DNA from: Clostridia bacterium
Lineage (GTDB): Bacteria; Bacillota; Clostridia; Oscillospirales; Acutalibacteraceae
DNA length: 64,000 nt
Assembly (NCBI GenBank): GCA_017560255.1
Contig: JAFYOI010000035.1
Location: 186,001-250,000, forward strand
Direction: 5' to 3'
Shown: positions 31,974-40,711 of the stretch, one piece after another
Position numbering within the stretch: position 1 is the stretch's first letter
Layout of the letters: every line of letters begins with the position of its first letter
Program-made: the position numbers and the translations under genes
Notes under the pieces: generated by a model
Told to the model about the DNA's origin: nothing
What the model saw: the letters and a program-made list of their open reading frames with translations, nothing else
The model's database searches: none

Positions 31974-32588
31974 ATGTCAAGAAAAATGAAAATAAAAATG
32001 TTATCAAAATCTATTATATGCGGTTTCTTGATTACACTCTTGCTCGGAGTGTGTGGATTTTCGGGCAGGTGTGACGTGATTCGTTCAAGCGTTTTGCGCT
32101 TGCATATCCTTGCAAATTCGGACAGTGAAAGCGATCAGAAATTAAAACTTCTTGTACGCGATGCTATTCAGAATGAAGCGGGATATATTTTTGACGGCGC
32201 GCAGAATATTGAGGATGCAAAGCGTATTGCGACGGATGAAAAAGAACGCTTTTTAACTATCGCCCGACGTGTTATCGCAGAGCAAGGTTACGATTATCCC
32301 GTTGATCTTGTGGTAATGCAGGAGTATTTTGAAACTCGTACTTACGAGGAGGTAACACTACCTGCCGGAGTTTACACAACGGTGAAAATTGTTATCGGTG
32401 AGGGCGCGGGTAAAAACTGGTGGTGTGTGCTTTTCCCGTGTATGTGTCTGCCCGCCGCGCAGGAGAGCAGTGAACTTTCCAAAGTCCTTGATGATGCGGA
32501 GGTGAAAGTCGCGCAAAGCAATCCGCAGTACGAGGTGCGATTCAAAGTTGTTGAGTGGTTTCAAAGCATAGTTTCCTTTTTTTCCTAA
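31974..32588 (+). CDS. spoIIR: stage II sporulation protein R
   Basis: SpoIIR is made in the forespore under sigma-F and signals across the septum so that SpoIIGA cleaves pro-sigma-E in the mother cell. The 204-aa protein has an N-terminal signal/anchor helix (about 12-30) and then the family's VIRSSVLRLHILANSDSESD and QKLKLLVRDAIQ. The C-terminal part WWCVLFPCMCLP is also typical. The hairpin before the start probably blocks expression from ispE read-through. A sporulation-specific promoter could not be assigned by eye. Confidence 0.94.
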   Translation: MSRKMKIKMLSKSIICGFLITLLLGVCGFSGRCDVIRSSVLRLHILANSDSESDQKLKLLVRDAIQNEAGYIFDGAQNIEDAKRIATDEKERFLTIARRVIAEQGYDYPVDLVVMQEYFETRTYEEVTLPAGVYTTVKIVIGEGAGKNWWCVLFPCMCLPAAQESSELSKVLDDAEVKVAQSNPQYEVRFKVVEWFQSIVSFFS

Positions 32589-32627
32589 TATAATGATAAT
32601 GGAAGTAAAATTGAAAGGAGAAAACAT

Positions 32628-32846
32628 ATGGGAAACGTACTCTTAAAACGTGGCAGTGAGTCAAACGCAAGGGATAAACTTCTTGAGGAAATTCAACTTG
32701 TAAAAATACAACTTCAGAACGCAAACACAAGGTTTGAACAGACGAGCGACAGTGATTTGGTTGAGGCGGCAATCTATGAAATAGAATCACTGAAAGCGAG
32801 GTACAGGTACCTTGTAAAATCCATAAAAGTCATAGAAACGACTTGA
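32628..32846 (+). CDS. DUF2508 (YaaL-like) small protein
   Basis: This 72-aa, mostly helical and charged protein has LLEEIQLVKIQLQNANTRFEQ and LVEAAIYEIESLKARY, the pattern of the DUF2508/YaaL family of Firmicutes. Function is not established. GAAAGGAG precedes the ATG and a terminator follows. Confidence 0.75.
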   Translation: MGNVLLKRGSESNARDKLLEEIQLVKIQLQNANTRFEQTSDSDLVEAAIYEIESLKARYRYLVKSIKVIETT

Positions 32847-32851
32847 AACAC

Positions 32852-32883
32852 AAAAGGCTTCCTCGGGTGAGAAAGCCTTTTTG
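32852..32883. terminator. terminator between DUF2508 gene and rqcH
   Basis: AAAAGGCTT (32852-32860) pairs with AAGCCTTTT (32873-32881) and T's follow. It can act for both converging genes. Confidence 0.8.
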
Positions 32884-32884
32884 T

Positions 32885-34621
32885 CTATTTAACTTTTAGT
32901 GCCAATTCAAGTTCCTTATCGGGTGTCACGTACAAAGTTTTCTGATTTGTGTATATAACGCCACCGGGTTTTGAACCCGACGGTTTTTTTACAAATTTAA
33001 CAAGCGTGTAATCAACGGGAACACCTGAGGAATTTTTAGCACTGCTGTGGAATGCTGCAAGCATTGCCGCCTGAACAAGTGTCGCATCGGGCGGTTGAGT
33101 GCCGTTTGTGTTTATGATAACGTGCGCACCGTGAATATCTTTTGTGTGCAACCATACGTCGCTTTTAGCCGAACCAAAGGTGAGTTTGTCGTTCTGTACG
33201 TTGTTCCTGCCGACCAGTATTGTGAATCCGTCGTCGGAAACGTATTTGTGCGGGGACAGTTCCTTAACCTTTTTCGCTTTGCTCTGTTTCGATTTGATGT
33301 ACCCTTGTGTCCGAAGTTCGTCTTTGATTTCTTCAAGTTCTCTGTCCGAGCCGACTCTTGAAAGTTCGTCAAGCACACTTTCAAAGTATTCAAGGTCTGT
33401 AACACCGTTTTTGATTTGCTCTGTGAGCATAATTTTGGCGTTGCAGGCTTTTTTGTATTCTTTGAAATATTTTTGAGCATTCTGGGCAGGGGAAAGCAGT
33501 GGGTCTGCCTTGATTTTTATCGGCGCATTATCCTGCGAATAAAAGTTTTCAAGTTCGTAGAAAACTTCTCCGCCCTGCAATCTGTAAAGATTTGCGTTGA
33601 TAAGTTCACCGCATATTCTCAGATGCTCTCTGTCAGCGCATTTCTCAAGTTCAATTTTTTGGGAGTTGAGTTTCTTCGTCGTACGCTCAATTAAATTCTT
33701 GACAAGTTTTATGAGTTCCGTTGCTCTGTTTTTACTTCTGTCAATGTTTACTCGTTCAAAATAGAAATCGTCAAGCAGTGACGAAAAATCGGGGTATTTT
33801 TTAATTATTGCCGCATCATCGTATTGCACTATGTCGGTGAAACAGAAATCAAGCGGTTTGCCCGAAATGTCGGATATGAATGTCGGAGAACCATCTGTAT
33901 TGTTGACAACGTGAATGAAATTGTCAAGCCGACTTTTCAACAATTCTCTTGTCGTGTCGGTGAGCGGATAATCAATGCCCCTTGCTATCTCTCTGCAAAT
34001 GAGAGCGCTACTGCCGAGAAGCACTTTTGAAAGCGCTTTTGAAAGAGGTAAATCGTCGTATTCGCAAAGCCTGTCCATTATTACCTTCGGGTCTTTGCTT
34101 TCGGTTATATCAATTTTGTCCTGCGCGGGAGGGAGCGTGTATTTGAGCGCGGGCAGTACCAGCCTTACGCTTGAAACGCTTTCGTCAACTCTTTTGATGC
34201 AGTCTATGATGTATTCGTCGCTGTCAAGTATTATGATGTTGCTGTGGCGAGCCATAATCTCAATGCACAACGTAATTTTTACGGTGTCCATAAGTTCATT
34301 TGTTGCTTCGAAATCAAGCATCATAATTCTCTCAAGTCCGAGTGTGCGCACGTCGATAAGTTTTGCACCCGTCAGATGCTTTCTTGCCAGCATACAAAAC
34401 ATCGGGGGTGATTGCGGGTTTTCAGGCGCAAATCGCGTGAAATGAATTCGGGGAGAATTGCCCGAAGCAGAAAGAAGCAGTTTGCCTGCCTTTCCGAATC
34501 CGCGCAAAGAAACCGTCAATTCACTTCTTGACGGTTGGTGGATTTTTTCGACTCTTGAGCCGATCCAATCCCTTTTTATTTCCTTTGCTAACAGATGCAA
34601 CAGCATTCCGTCAAGAGCCAT
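32885..34621 (-). CDS. rqcH: ribosome quality control protein RqcH (NFACT family)
   Basis: RqcH binds the obstructed 50S subunit with peptidyl-tRNA and directs addition of C-terminal alanine tails that mark stalled peptides for decay. The 578-aa protein has the NFACT-N domain (MALDGMLLHLLAKEIK, RVEKIHQPSRSELTVSL), a central coiled coil (about 290-440) and the NFACT-R domain with ILVGRNNVQNDKLTFGSAKS and DVWLHTKDIHGAHVII. It was formerly annotated as fibronectin-binding protein. It is followed by the Nif3-like gene upstream on the same strand with a 15-nt gap. Confidence 0.95.
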   Translation of the reverse strand: MALDGMLLHLLAKEIKRDWIGSRVEKIHQPSRSELTVSLRGFGKAGKLLLSASGNSPRIHFTRFAPENPQSPPMFCMLARKHLTGAKLIDVRTLGLERIMMLDFEATNELMDTVKITLCIEIMARHSNIIILDSDEYIIDCIKRVDESVSSVRLVLPALKYTLPPAQDKIDITESKDPKVIMDRLCEYDDLPLSKALSKVLLGSSALICREIARGIDYPLTDTTRELLKSRLDNFIHVVNNTDGSPTFISDISGKPLDFCFTDIVQYDDAAIIKKYPDFSSLLDDFYFERVNIDRSKNRATELIKLVKNLIERTTKKLNSQKIELEKCADREHLRICGELINANLYRLQGGEVFYELENFYSQDNAPIKIKADPLLSPAQNAQKYFKEYKKACNAKIMLTEQIKNGVTDLEYFESVLDELSRVGSDRELEEIKDELRTQGYIKSKQSKAKKVKELSPHKYVSDDGFTILVGRNNVQNDKLTFGSAKSDVWLHTKDIHGAHVIINTNGTQPPDATLVQAAMLAAFHSSAKNSSGVPVDYTLVKFVKKPSGSKPGGVIYTNQKTLYVTPDKELELALKVK

Positions 34622-34636
34622 TTTGCCACCTCTGAA

Positions 34637-35395
34637 TTAAACGTTTTCTATGGGGGATGATTGTTCTAAAAGTACGGTTTCGATTTCGGGGAACTTTTTG
34701 TTGATTGCTTTCTCAACTGCCGACATAACAGGATTTTCCGTTTCAAAATGTCCCGCCGCAATAAGCACGAGTCCTTTTTCAGCGGCATCAAGGAAGTTGT
34801 GGTGACCCGCATCGCCCGTTATGAAAGCATCGTATTTGCCATCGAATACGTCGGGAAGAAAACTTGAACCCGAGCCGCCGCAAAGCACAACGGTTTTAAT
34901 TTCTTTGTCAATTTTGCTGATACGAAGGCTGTCACAACCGAGTTTTTCTTTTACAAACGCGGCAAACTCCTTTGTTCGCATCGGCTTTTTGAGTTTTGCT
35001 GCTCTTGGCATAAATACGCCATCCATACATACGGGCGTTATTTCTTCAAGTTCAAGCATCTGTGCAAGTACGTCGTTTACACCGCCGGCCGATATATCAA
35101 GGCAGGTGTGCGCGCAAATTGCGCTTATTCCGTTTACAGCGAGTTTGAACGGTAAATCGTCCTTTAAAAAACTACCTGTCTTGCTGAAAATTACGGGGTG
35201 GTGACTTACGATAAGGCCGCAGTTTTGTTTTTTTGCCTGCTCAATAGTGTCGGATGTGATATCAAGACAAAGCGCAATTTTTTTACACTGAGCGTCTTTG
35301 TCACCTACAAGAAAACCGCTGTTATCCCATTTCTCCTGTGAGTCAAACGGAGCGAGTGTATTTAAAAAATCAAAAATATCAATGGTGCGAGTCAT
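34637..35395 (-). CDS. Nif3-like dinuclear metal centre protein
   Basis: This 252-aa protein is of the YqfO/NIF3 family, hexameric proteins with a two-metal site. Metal ligands are in VSHHPVIF, in AHTCLDIS and near the end in DAGHHNFLDA and GHFETE. It lacks the PII-like domain that some members carry in the middle. The family has been linked to GTP cyclohydrolase-like folds, but the role is unsettled. The start at 35395 has AAAGGAGG upstream. Likely one unit with rqcH. Confidence 0.92.
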   Translation of the reverse strand: MTRTIDIFDFLNTLAPFDSQEKWDNSGFLVGDKDAQCKKIALCLDITSDTIEQAKKQNCGLIVSHHPVIFSKTGSFLKDDLPFKLAVNGISAICAHTCLDISAGGVNDVLAQMLELEEITPVCMDGVFMPRAAKLKKPMRTKEFAAFVKEKLGCDSLRISKIDKEIKTVVLCGGSGSSFLPDVFDGKYDAFITGDAGHHNFLDAAEKGLVLIAAGHFETENPVMSAVEKAINKKFPEIETVLLEQSSPIENV

Positions 35396-35424
35396 ATATA
35401 ATTCCTCCTTTATTCTTCTACATC

Positions 35425-36495
35425 TTAACATATTTTTTTATTTCTATCAACCTCAAAAATCAAAAATGCACAGGTGATTACAAGACAGATTGTTGTCGGG
35501 ATTGACACGCTGAAATTTTGTGGGAGGGTGTTTACGTTGTTACTGAAAACCTCGGATGAAATCGGAAATATCAGTGTCAGTAATTTGCAATACACGCCCG
35601 ATAGTGTTGCCGCAGCGATTCTTGAAAGTAAAAACGTGCGGATTTTAAGCCCCGTCGTCTTTACGTTAGGCAGAATTTGAAAAAAGATACAAAATCCGCC
35701 GAATGCAATGAAAACCGCAGTTATATACACGGGAAAAACTCCCGCCGCTGATGAACAACCGCTCGTAACTTCCACTATTCCGCAAAGCAGCGTCAGCCAA
35801 TCTTTCGTTAGCGGTAAATTTTTTATAAATTCTATCACAACGCCAAAAGTTATAATCCACGAGCATACTGAAAACATTGATTTTGATGCGCTTTCCGTTG
35901 CTGAAACAAATGCGTTGATAAGCCCCGTGCGCTCACCGGAGAACGCTTTATTTTTGCTTTTACCGTCCTTAATTCTTGATATTATTCCAAGCGCAATTCC
36001 AATGGTGAGCGAGGATAACAAAACACTTGCAAGCAGTATGTATCCGATATTTTTACTTATATATATCGCTTCTCCTACTGCGGCAATGATGAAGGCGGGC
36101 CCCGCATTAACGTTGAAACAAGCGAGCCTTTGTGCCTGTTTTTCGTCAATCACGCCGAGTTGAAATAGTTGCGCCGTCATTGATAATCCGATCGGATATC
36201 CGCCGATAAATCCCATTATTATTGCACCTGCCGTAAGTGGTGGAAGGTTGAAAATATACCCTATTGGTTTGCCGATTATTTTGCCGATTTTTGTGTAGAT
36301 GCCCGATTTTATAACAAAAGCGGAGAAAACCATAAACGGAAATAATGACGGGATAATTACGTTTGCACATATTGATAATGCCTGCCTTACACCGTCCGAC
36401 GCGCTTGCAGATTTTGAAATGATGAGTATACAGACAACGCTTATGGCAACAATGGGCAGAATTGTCTGTAAATGCTTTTTAAAAACGCATGACAT
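35425..36495 (-). CDS. YlbJ-like sporulation integral membrane protein
   Basis: This 356-aa membrane protein has about eight helices and a nucleoside-recognition (Gate) domain. Marks are NVIIPSLFPFMVFSAFV, GFIGGYPIGLSMTAQLF and FNVNAGPAFIIAAVG. This is the pattern of YlbJ, a mother-cell protein needed for heat-resistant spores in Bacillus. The neighbouring yqfC and yqfD genes support a sporulation role. It is transcribed away from yqfC. Confidence 0.85.
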   Translation of the reverse strand: MSCVFKKHLQTILPIVAISVVCILIISKSASASDGVRQALSICANVIIPSLFPFMVFSAFVIKSGIYTKIGKIIGKPIGYIFNLPPLTAGAIIMGFIGGYPIGLSMTAQLFQLGVIDEKQAQRLACFNVNAGPAFIIAAVGEAIYISKNIGYILLASVLLSSLTIGIALGIISRIKDGKSKNKAFSGERTGLINAFVSATESASKSMFSVCSWIITFGVVIEFIKNLPLTKDWLTLLCGIVEVTSGCSSAAGVFPVYITAVFIAFGGFCIFFQILPNVKTTGLKIRTFLLSRIAAATLSGVYCKLLTLIFPISSEVFSNNVNTLPQNFSVSIPTTICLVITCAFLIFEVDRNKKIC

Positions 36496-36578
36496 TATAC
36501 CACTCCCTTGATACGAGTATATGAGTTAAAAGTAATTTTTATCTCATTACGGGCATATCTTGTTGCGGGGGGATAGTT

Positions 36579-36860
36579 GTGAGAAGTAAAGATAAACCAA
36601 TGAAACTGACGAAGAAACAGAAACTTCTCAAAGCGATGGAATTTTCAATCGGAGGGGTTAAACTTTACATGATTGATAATATCAGAGCAGAGGTTGAGGG
36701 GTGCAAGAGCATTGTTGCATACGATGAGTGGGGAGTTAAACTCCTGACAGATAAATTTGTTGTGGGCTTTGAGGGGAGCGGCTTGCAGATAACGCGATAT
36801 GACAGTGCAATGACGATTATAGAGGGTTTTATAAATACTGTGCAGTATGAAAGAGGATAG
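36579..36860 (+). CDS. yqfC: sporulation protein YqfC (YabP family)
   Basis: This 93-aa protein of the YabP/YqfC family has FSIGGVKLYMIDNIRAEVEG and a beta-rich end with FEGSGLQITRYDSA and IEGFI. In Bacillus yqfC is a sigma-E gene next to yqfD and phoH, as here. It begins at GTG; an internal ATG at 36600 is an alternative start. Confidence 0.9.
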   Translation: MRSKDKPMKLTKKQKLLKAMEFSIGGVKLYMIDNIRAEVEGCKSIVAYDEWGVKLLTDKFVVGFEGSGLQITRYDSAMTIIEGFINTVQYERG

Positions 36861-36868
36861 TAAATGGT

Positions 36869-38053
36869 ATGATTGTTTTTGAACTTATACGCAGACTTTT
36901 CGGCTACGTTTTATTTTCGGCGGGCGGAGGTTTTGCGGAACGATTTTTGAATTGCGCGGCAAAAGAACGTATAAAGATATGGGATGTAAAAAGGAAAAAT
37001 GGGGTGATTTACGCCAAGACTTATATCAATTCCTACAAACGCATCCGCAATAGTGCTCGACGGTCGGGGATGAGTGTAAAGATAGAAAAACGGATTGGTT
37101 TTCCATTTTTTGCCCGCCGCTATCGTCATAGAGTCGGGCTTGTGTTCGGGTTTGTTGTGTTTTTGGTGCTTACAGTATACTTTTCGTCAATCGTCTGGGT
37201 CGTTGAGGTCAAAGGAAATGAACGAATAAGCAGTGAAAAAGTTGTTTCGGTATTGTCATCTCTCGGTGTGCGCCCGGGGGTGTTTAAATCCGATATTATA
37301 CCCGATGATTTGCAGTATGCCGCAACAAAAGAAATTGAAGGAATCGAATGGATTGCCGTAAATATAAATGGTGCGGTTGCGACAATTGAACTGCGGGAAG
37401 ATACCGCCGCACCCGAAATTGTTGAGCGCGACAAACCATGCAATATCGTTGCGGAAATAGATGGAGAAATTATCAGCATTTCTGCGCTTCTGGGTGATAA
37501 ATGCGTTAGTGTCGGCGATGGCGTAACCAAGGGGCAACTGCTTATAAGCGGGGTTTCGGAAGACGCAAACGGAACCGTTTTCTATCGTCACGCTATGGGT
37601 AGTGTCGTTGCAAAAACCGGGCGTGAATTTATTGTTGAAATACCGATGCGCCGTCAGGAGATTTCTTACGTGGGGGAAGAAAAAACAAGATATGCGGTTG
37701 ATGTGCTGGGGGTCAAACTTAATTTGTATTTTGACTCTTTTGATGAAAACTGGATAAAAGACCGAAGTGAAACCCGCTTGACAGTCAATGAAAAAACGTT
37801 CCCGCTTGCGCTTTATTCGGAGAGGTTCCGTCAGTATGTAATCTATGAAACTGTTCTTACACCTGCCGAAGCGCTCGAACTTGCAAAGGAGGAAATGAGC
37901 GCACTTTTAGAAGAAAAAGGAGAAGAAATGCAGATTGAAGAGATTGAATACGTGATGGGTTATGATGAAAATGTATTTACTTACGTTGCAAAATGTACCT
38001 GCATTGAGGAAATTGCAGTTAAAAAGGAAATAATTTTTCAAGAAAATCCATAA
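36869..38053 (+). CDS. yqfD: sporulation protein YqfD
   Basis: This 394-aa protein has a soluble N-terminal part, one membrane helix (about 92-110, LVFGFVVFLVLTVYFSSIVW), and then an outer domain with VKGNERISSEKVVSVLSSLG. It also has IEWIAVNINGAVATIELRE, as in FtsQ/POTRA-like YqfD proteins. YqfD is sporulation-linked and related to Bacillus SpoIV-type proteins. It lies 8 nt after yqfC. Confidence 0.92.
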   Translation: MIVFELIRRLFGYVLFSAGGGFAERFLNCAAKERIKIWDVKRKNGVIYAKTYINSYKRIRNSARRSGMSVKIEKRIGFPFFARRYRHRVGLVFGFVVFLVLTVYFSSIVWVVEVKGNERISSEKVVSVLSSLGVRPGVFKSDIIPDDLQYAATKEIEGIEWIAVNINGAVATIELREDTAAPEIVERDKPCNIVAEIDGEIISISALLGDKCVSVGDGVTKGQLLISGVSEDANGTVFYRHAMGSVVAKTGREFIVEIPMRRQEISYVGEEKTRYAVDVLGVKLNLYFDSFDENWIKDRSETRLTVNEKTFPLALYSERFRQYVIYETVLTPAEALELAKEEMSALLEEKGEEMQIEEIEYVMGYDENVFTYVAKCTCIEEIAVKKEIIFQENP

Positions 38054-38133
38054 AATATATGTATTTGTTAGTGACTATATTGAAAAGATATGTTATAATA
38101 AACCAATTAAAATAAAATTTTGGAAGTGTAAAA

Positions 38134-39102
38134 ATGTTTGAACAGATAATGAGCATAGACAGAATGGAGGAGGCGATAAGCCTCTTTGGAAATTTTGATG
38201 AGAATATCACGTTGATTGAGAATCAACTCGGTGTAAAGGTCGTTAATCGCGGTTCGGAGTTGAAAGTTGTCGGAGAGGCGGAAAATGTCGGTAAAGCCGT
38301 GCGCGCTCTTAACGGACTTCTCAGTATTCTCAATAAAGGTGAGCAACTTACGGAGCAAAACGTAAAATACGTACTTTCCCTTGTTGACGACGGAAACGAA
38401 GATAAAATTCATAAACTTCTCGGTGACTGTATTTGCATCAGCGCAAAGGGCAGGCCGATAAAACCCAAGACACTCGGCCAGCAGAAGTATGTTGAGGCAA
38501 TACGAGAAAATACGGTGACCCTTGCGGTCGGCCCCGCCGGTACGGGTAAAACCTACCTTGCCGTTGCTATGGCGGTAACCGCTTTCAGAGCAAAGGAAAT
38601 CAACCGTATTATTCTCACTCGTCCTGCCGTTGAAGCGGGTGAGAAACTCGGATTTTTGCCCGGTGATTTGCAACAGAAAGTTGACCCATATCTCAGACCG
38701 CTCTACGACGGACTTTTCGATATGCTCGGTGCTGAGAATTTTCAGAAGTATCAGGAGCGCGGTAATATTGAGGTTGCGCCGCTTGCGTATATGAGAGGAC
38801 GTACCCTTGACGATAGTTTCATTATTCTTGATGAAGCACAGAATACAACTTGTGAGCAGATGAAAATGTTCCTTACCCGACTTGGAAACAATTCCAAAAT
38901 GGTCGTTACAGGTGACGTTACACAGATTGACTTGCCCGATGGAAAACGCTCGGGTCTTATAGAGGCTACCAAAGTTTTGAAAAATATTGATGATATCGCG
39001 GTTGTAAGGCTCGGTGAGCGTGACGTAGTAAGGCACACTCTGGTGCAGGAGATTGTAAAGGCTTACGAGAAGTACGATAATTTAGACGGAAAGAAGAAAT
39101 AG
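38134..39102 (+). CDS. phoH: PhoH-like ATPase
   Basis: This 322-aa P-loop ATPase has a KH-like N-terminal part (about 15-75), Walker A GPAGTGKTYLAVA, Walker B in SFIILDEAQNTT and a conserved VTGDVTQIDLP. PhoH-like proteins with ybeY are linked to RNA handling, probably as helicase partners. It lies next to ybeY (2 nt apart), the standard pair. Confidence 0.96.
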   Translation: MFEQIMSIDRMEEAISLFGNFDENITLIENQLGVKVVNRGSELKVVGEAENVGKAVRALNGLLSILNKGEQLTEQNVKYVLSLVDDGNEDKIHKLLGDCICISAKGRPIKPKTLGQQKYVEAIRENTVTLAVGPAGTGKTYLAVAMAVTAFRAKEINRIILTRPAVEAGEKLGFLPGDLQQKVDPYLRPLYDGLFDMLGAENFQKYQERGNIEVAPLAYMRGRTLDDSFIILDEAQNTTCEQMKMFLTRLGNNSKMVVTGDVTQIDLPDGKRSGLIEATKVLKNIDDIAVVRLGERDVVRHTLVQEIVKAYEKYDNLDGKKK

Positions 39103-39104
39103 AT

Positions 39105-39581
39105 ATGGGAAAGATTTATTTGCAATTTTCAACTGAGGGTGAGGGCGTTAAAATTCCTGTCGGTGTACGTCCGCTTATAAGAAAATGCTGTGCTGCCGTG
39201 CTGAAAAAAGAGGGCGTAGTCGATAATTGTGAAATCAGCGTGACGGTCGTTGATAACGAAACGATACGCTCGCTTAATTCGCAGACAAGAGGTATTGACA
39301 AAGAAACGGACGTGCTTTCGTTTCCGCTCGGTGAGAACGGTGAGTATGAAGTCAATTATGCAACTGATGCCTTGTTGCTCGGCGATATAGTAATCTCATT
39401 GACCAAAGCGGTTGAGCAGGCGCAGGAATACGGCCATTCCGTTGAGCGTGAAATCGCTTTTCTGACCGTCCATTCAATGCTCCATCTTCTTGGGTACGAC
39501 CATATAGAAGAAAATGACCGGAAAATAATGAGAGCAAGGGAAGAAGAAATTTTAAATTATATGGGTATTACGAGGGAGTAG
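39105..39581 (+). CDS. ybeY: endoribonuclease YbeY
   Basis: YbeY is a zinc-dependent endoribonuclease that acts in 16S rRNA 3' end maturation and ribosome quality control. The 158-aa protein has the conserved N-terminal LNSQTRGIDKETDVLSFP and the metal-site HSMLHLLGYDHIEE (three His). It sits between phoH and era, as in many Firmicutes. Confidence 0.97.
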   Translation: MGKIYLQFSTEGEGVKIPVGVRPLIRKCCAAVLKKEGVVDNCEISVTVVDNETIRSLNSQTRGIDKETDVLSFPLGENGEYEVNYATDALLLGDIVISLTKAVEQAQEYGHSVEREIAFLTVHSMLHLLGYDHIEENDRKIMRAREEEILNYMGITRE

Positions 39582-39585
39582 TTTT

Positions 39586-40491
39586 ATGAAAAATCAAAAT
39601 CCAAGAACAGCGTTTATAGCAATCATCGGTTGTCCCAACGTAGGTAAATCGTCGCTTCTCAACAATCTTTTGGGACAGAAAATTGCGATTGTTTCGGACA
39701 AGCCCCAGACAACCCGCACAAGAATAATGGGCGTACTTACGAGGGATAACGTTCAACTTGTTTTTACCGATACACCGGGTTTTCACAGACCGAAAAACAA
39801 ACTCGGGCAAAATATGATAAAAGCCGTTGGCGAGAGTATTTCAGGTGTTGATGCCTGCCTGCTTGTCGTTGAGCCTTACGGAGAGATACGGGCGGCTGAG
39901 TTTGAACTTATTGATAAACTGAAAAAAGGAAAAATTCCCGCAATTCTTGCAATAAACAAGGTTGATACCGTTGTCAACAAGGCTGATATTATGCAGAGAA
40001 TTCTTGAATTTACAAAACTCTACGATTTTGATGCGGTTGTACCCGTTTCCGCAAAGAGTTCAAGCGGCATGGATGCTCTTTACTCGGAGTTGTGCGCGCA
40101 GACTTTTGAAAGCGAGCATTTCTTTGATGAGGACACCCTGACCGACCAACCCGAAAGAGTGATTGTTTCCGAGATAATCAGAGAGAAACTCTTAAGACTT
40201 CTTGATAAAGAGATTCCTCACGGAATCGCCGTATCGGTTGAGAAAATGAGAGAGCGTGAAGATAAGAATATTCTTGATATCGAAGCGATTATTTATTGTG
40301 AAAAAGAGAGTCATAAGGGTATTATTATCGGCAAAGGCGGTTCAATGCTTAAACGTGTTTCAACAAACGCGCGCCACGATATTGAAAAATTTTTTGATTG
40401 CAAGGTCAATCTTCAGTGTTGGGTGAAGGTCAAGGAAGATTGGCGCAACAGAGAGGGTCTTATCCACAATTTCGGACTTGACCTCAACTAG
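39586..40491 (+). CDS. era: GTPase Era
   Basis: Era binds 16S rRNA and helps 30S assembly. The 301-aa protein has G1 GCPNVGKSSLLN, G2 TTRTRIMG, G3 DTPGF, G4 NKVD and G5 VSAKS. A C-terminal KH domain has GIIIGKGGSMLKRV and the closing KVKEDWRNREGLI. It lies 4 nt after ybeY. Confidence 0.98.
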   Translation: MKNQNPRTAFIAIIGCPNVGKSSLLNNLLGQKIAIVSDKPQTTRTRIMGVLTRDNVQLVFTDTPGFHRPKNKLGQNMIKAVGESISGVDACLLVVEPYGEIRAAEFELIDKLKKGKIPAILAINKVDTVVNKADIMQRILEFTKLYDFDAVVPVSAKSSSGMDALYSELCAQTFESEHFFDEDTLTDQPERVIVSEIIREKLLRLLDKEIPHGIAVSVEKMREREDKNILDIEAIIYCEKESHKGIIIGKGGSMLKRVSTNARHDIEKFFDCKVNLQCWVKVKEDWRNREGLIHNFGLDLN

Positions 40492-40510
40492 ATAAAATTT
40501 CCTCGTTTAT

Positions 40511-40551
40511 AAAACCCCGCTACGCAAAGAATATCTTTCGGGAGGGGTTTT
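40511..40551 (+). promoter_or_regulatory. hairpin covering the yqzL ribosome binding site
   Basis: AAAACCCC (40511-40518) pairs with GGGGTTTT (40544-40551). The right arm holds most of the strong site GGGAGGGG, directly before the ATG at 40553. It could limit translation or act as a weak terminator after era. Confidence 0.6.
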
Positions 40552-40552
40552 G

Positions 40553-40711
40553 ATGACACAGAAAGAGAAACTCTGGCAGATATTTTTGAACAGCGGAAGT
40601 ACGGAGGATTACCTCAACTACCGCAGGTGTGATATAGAAAATTCGGTGGTGAAAAACGACAATGGTGATACAAACCGATGCTTTGGTTTTGAGAGAACAG
40701 AATATCGGTGA
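40553..40711 (+). CDS. yqzL: YqzL-like small protein
   Basis: This 52-aa reading frame lies between era and recO, the place of yqzL in Bacillus. The start KLWQIFLNSGSTEDYLNYRR resembles YqzL (Trp, then FxxxG, then YL). A strong GGAGGGG site precedes the ATG. The last 50 nt overlap recO in another frame, so the tail after about residue 35 may be unconserved. Function unknown. Confidence 0.7.
   Translation: MTQKEKLWQIFLNSGSTEDYLNYRRCDIENSVVKNDNGDTNRCFGFERTEYR

Noticed and set aside
38107..39036. 309-codon open frame antisense to phoH
   Set aside because: Runs opposite to a clear phoH gene; no domain or start signal.
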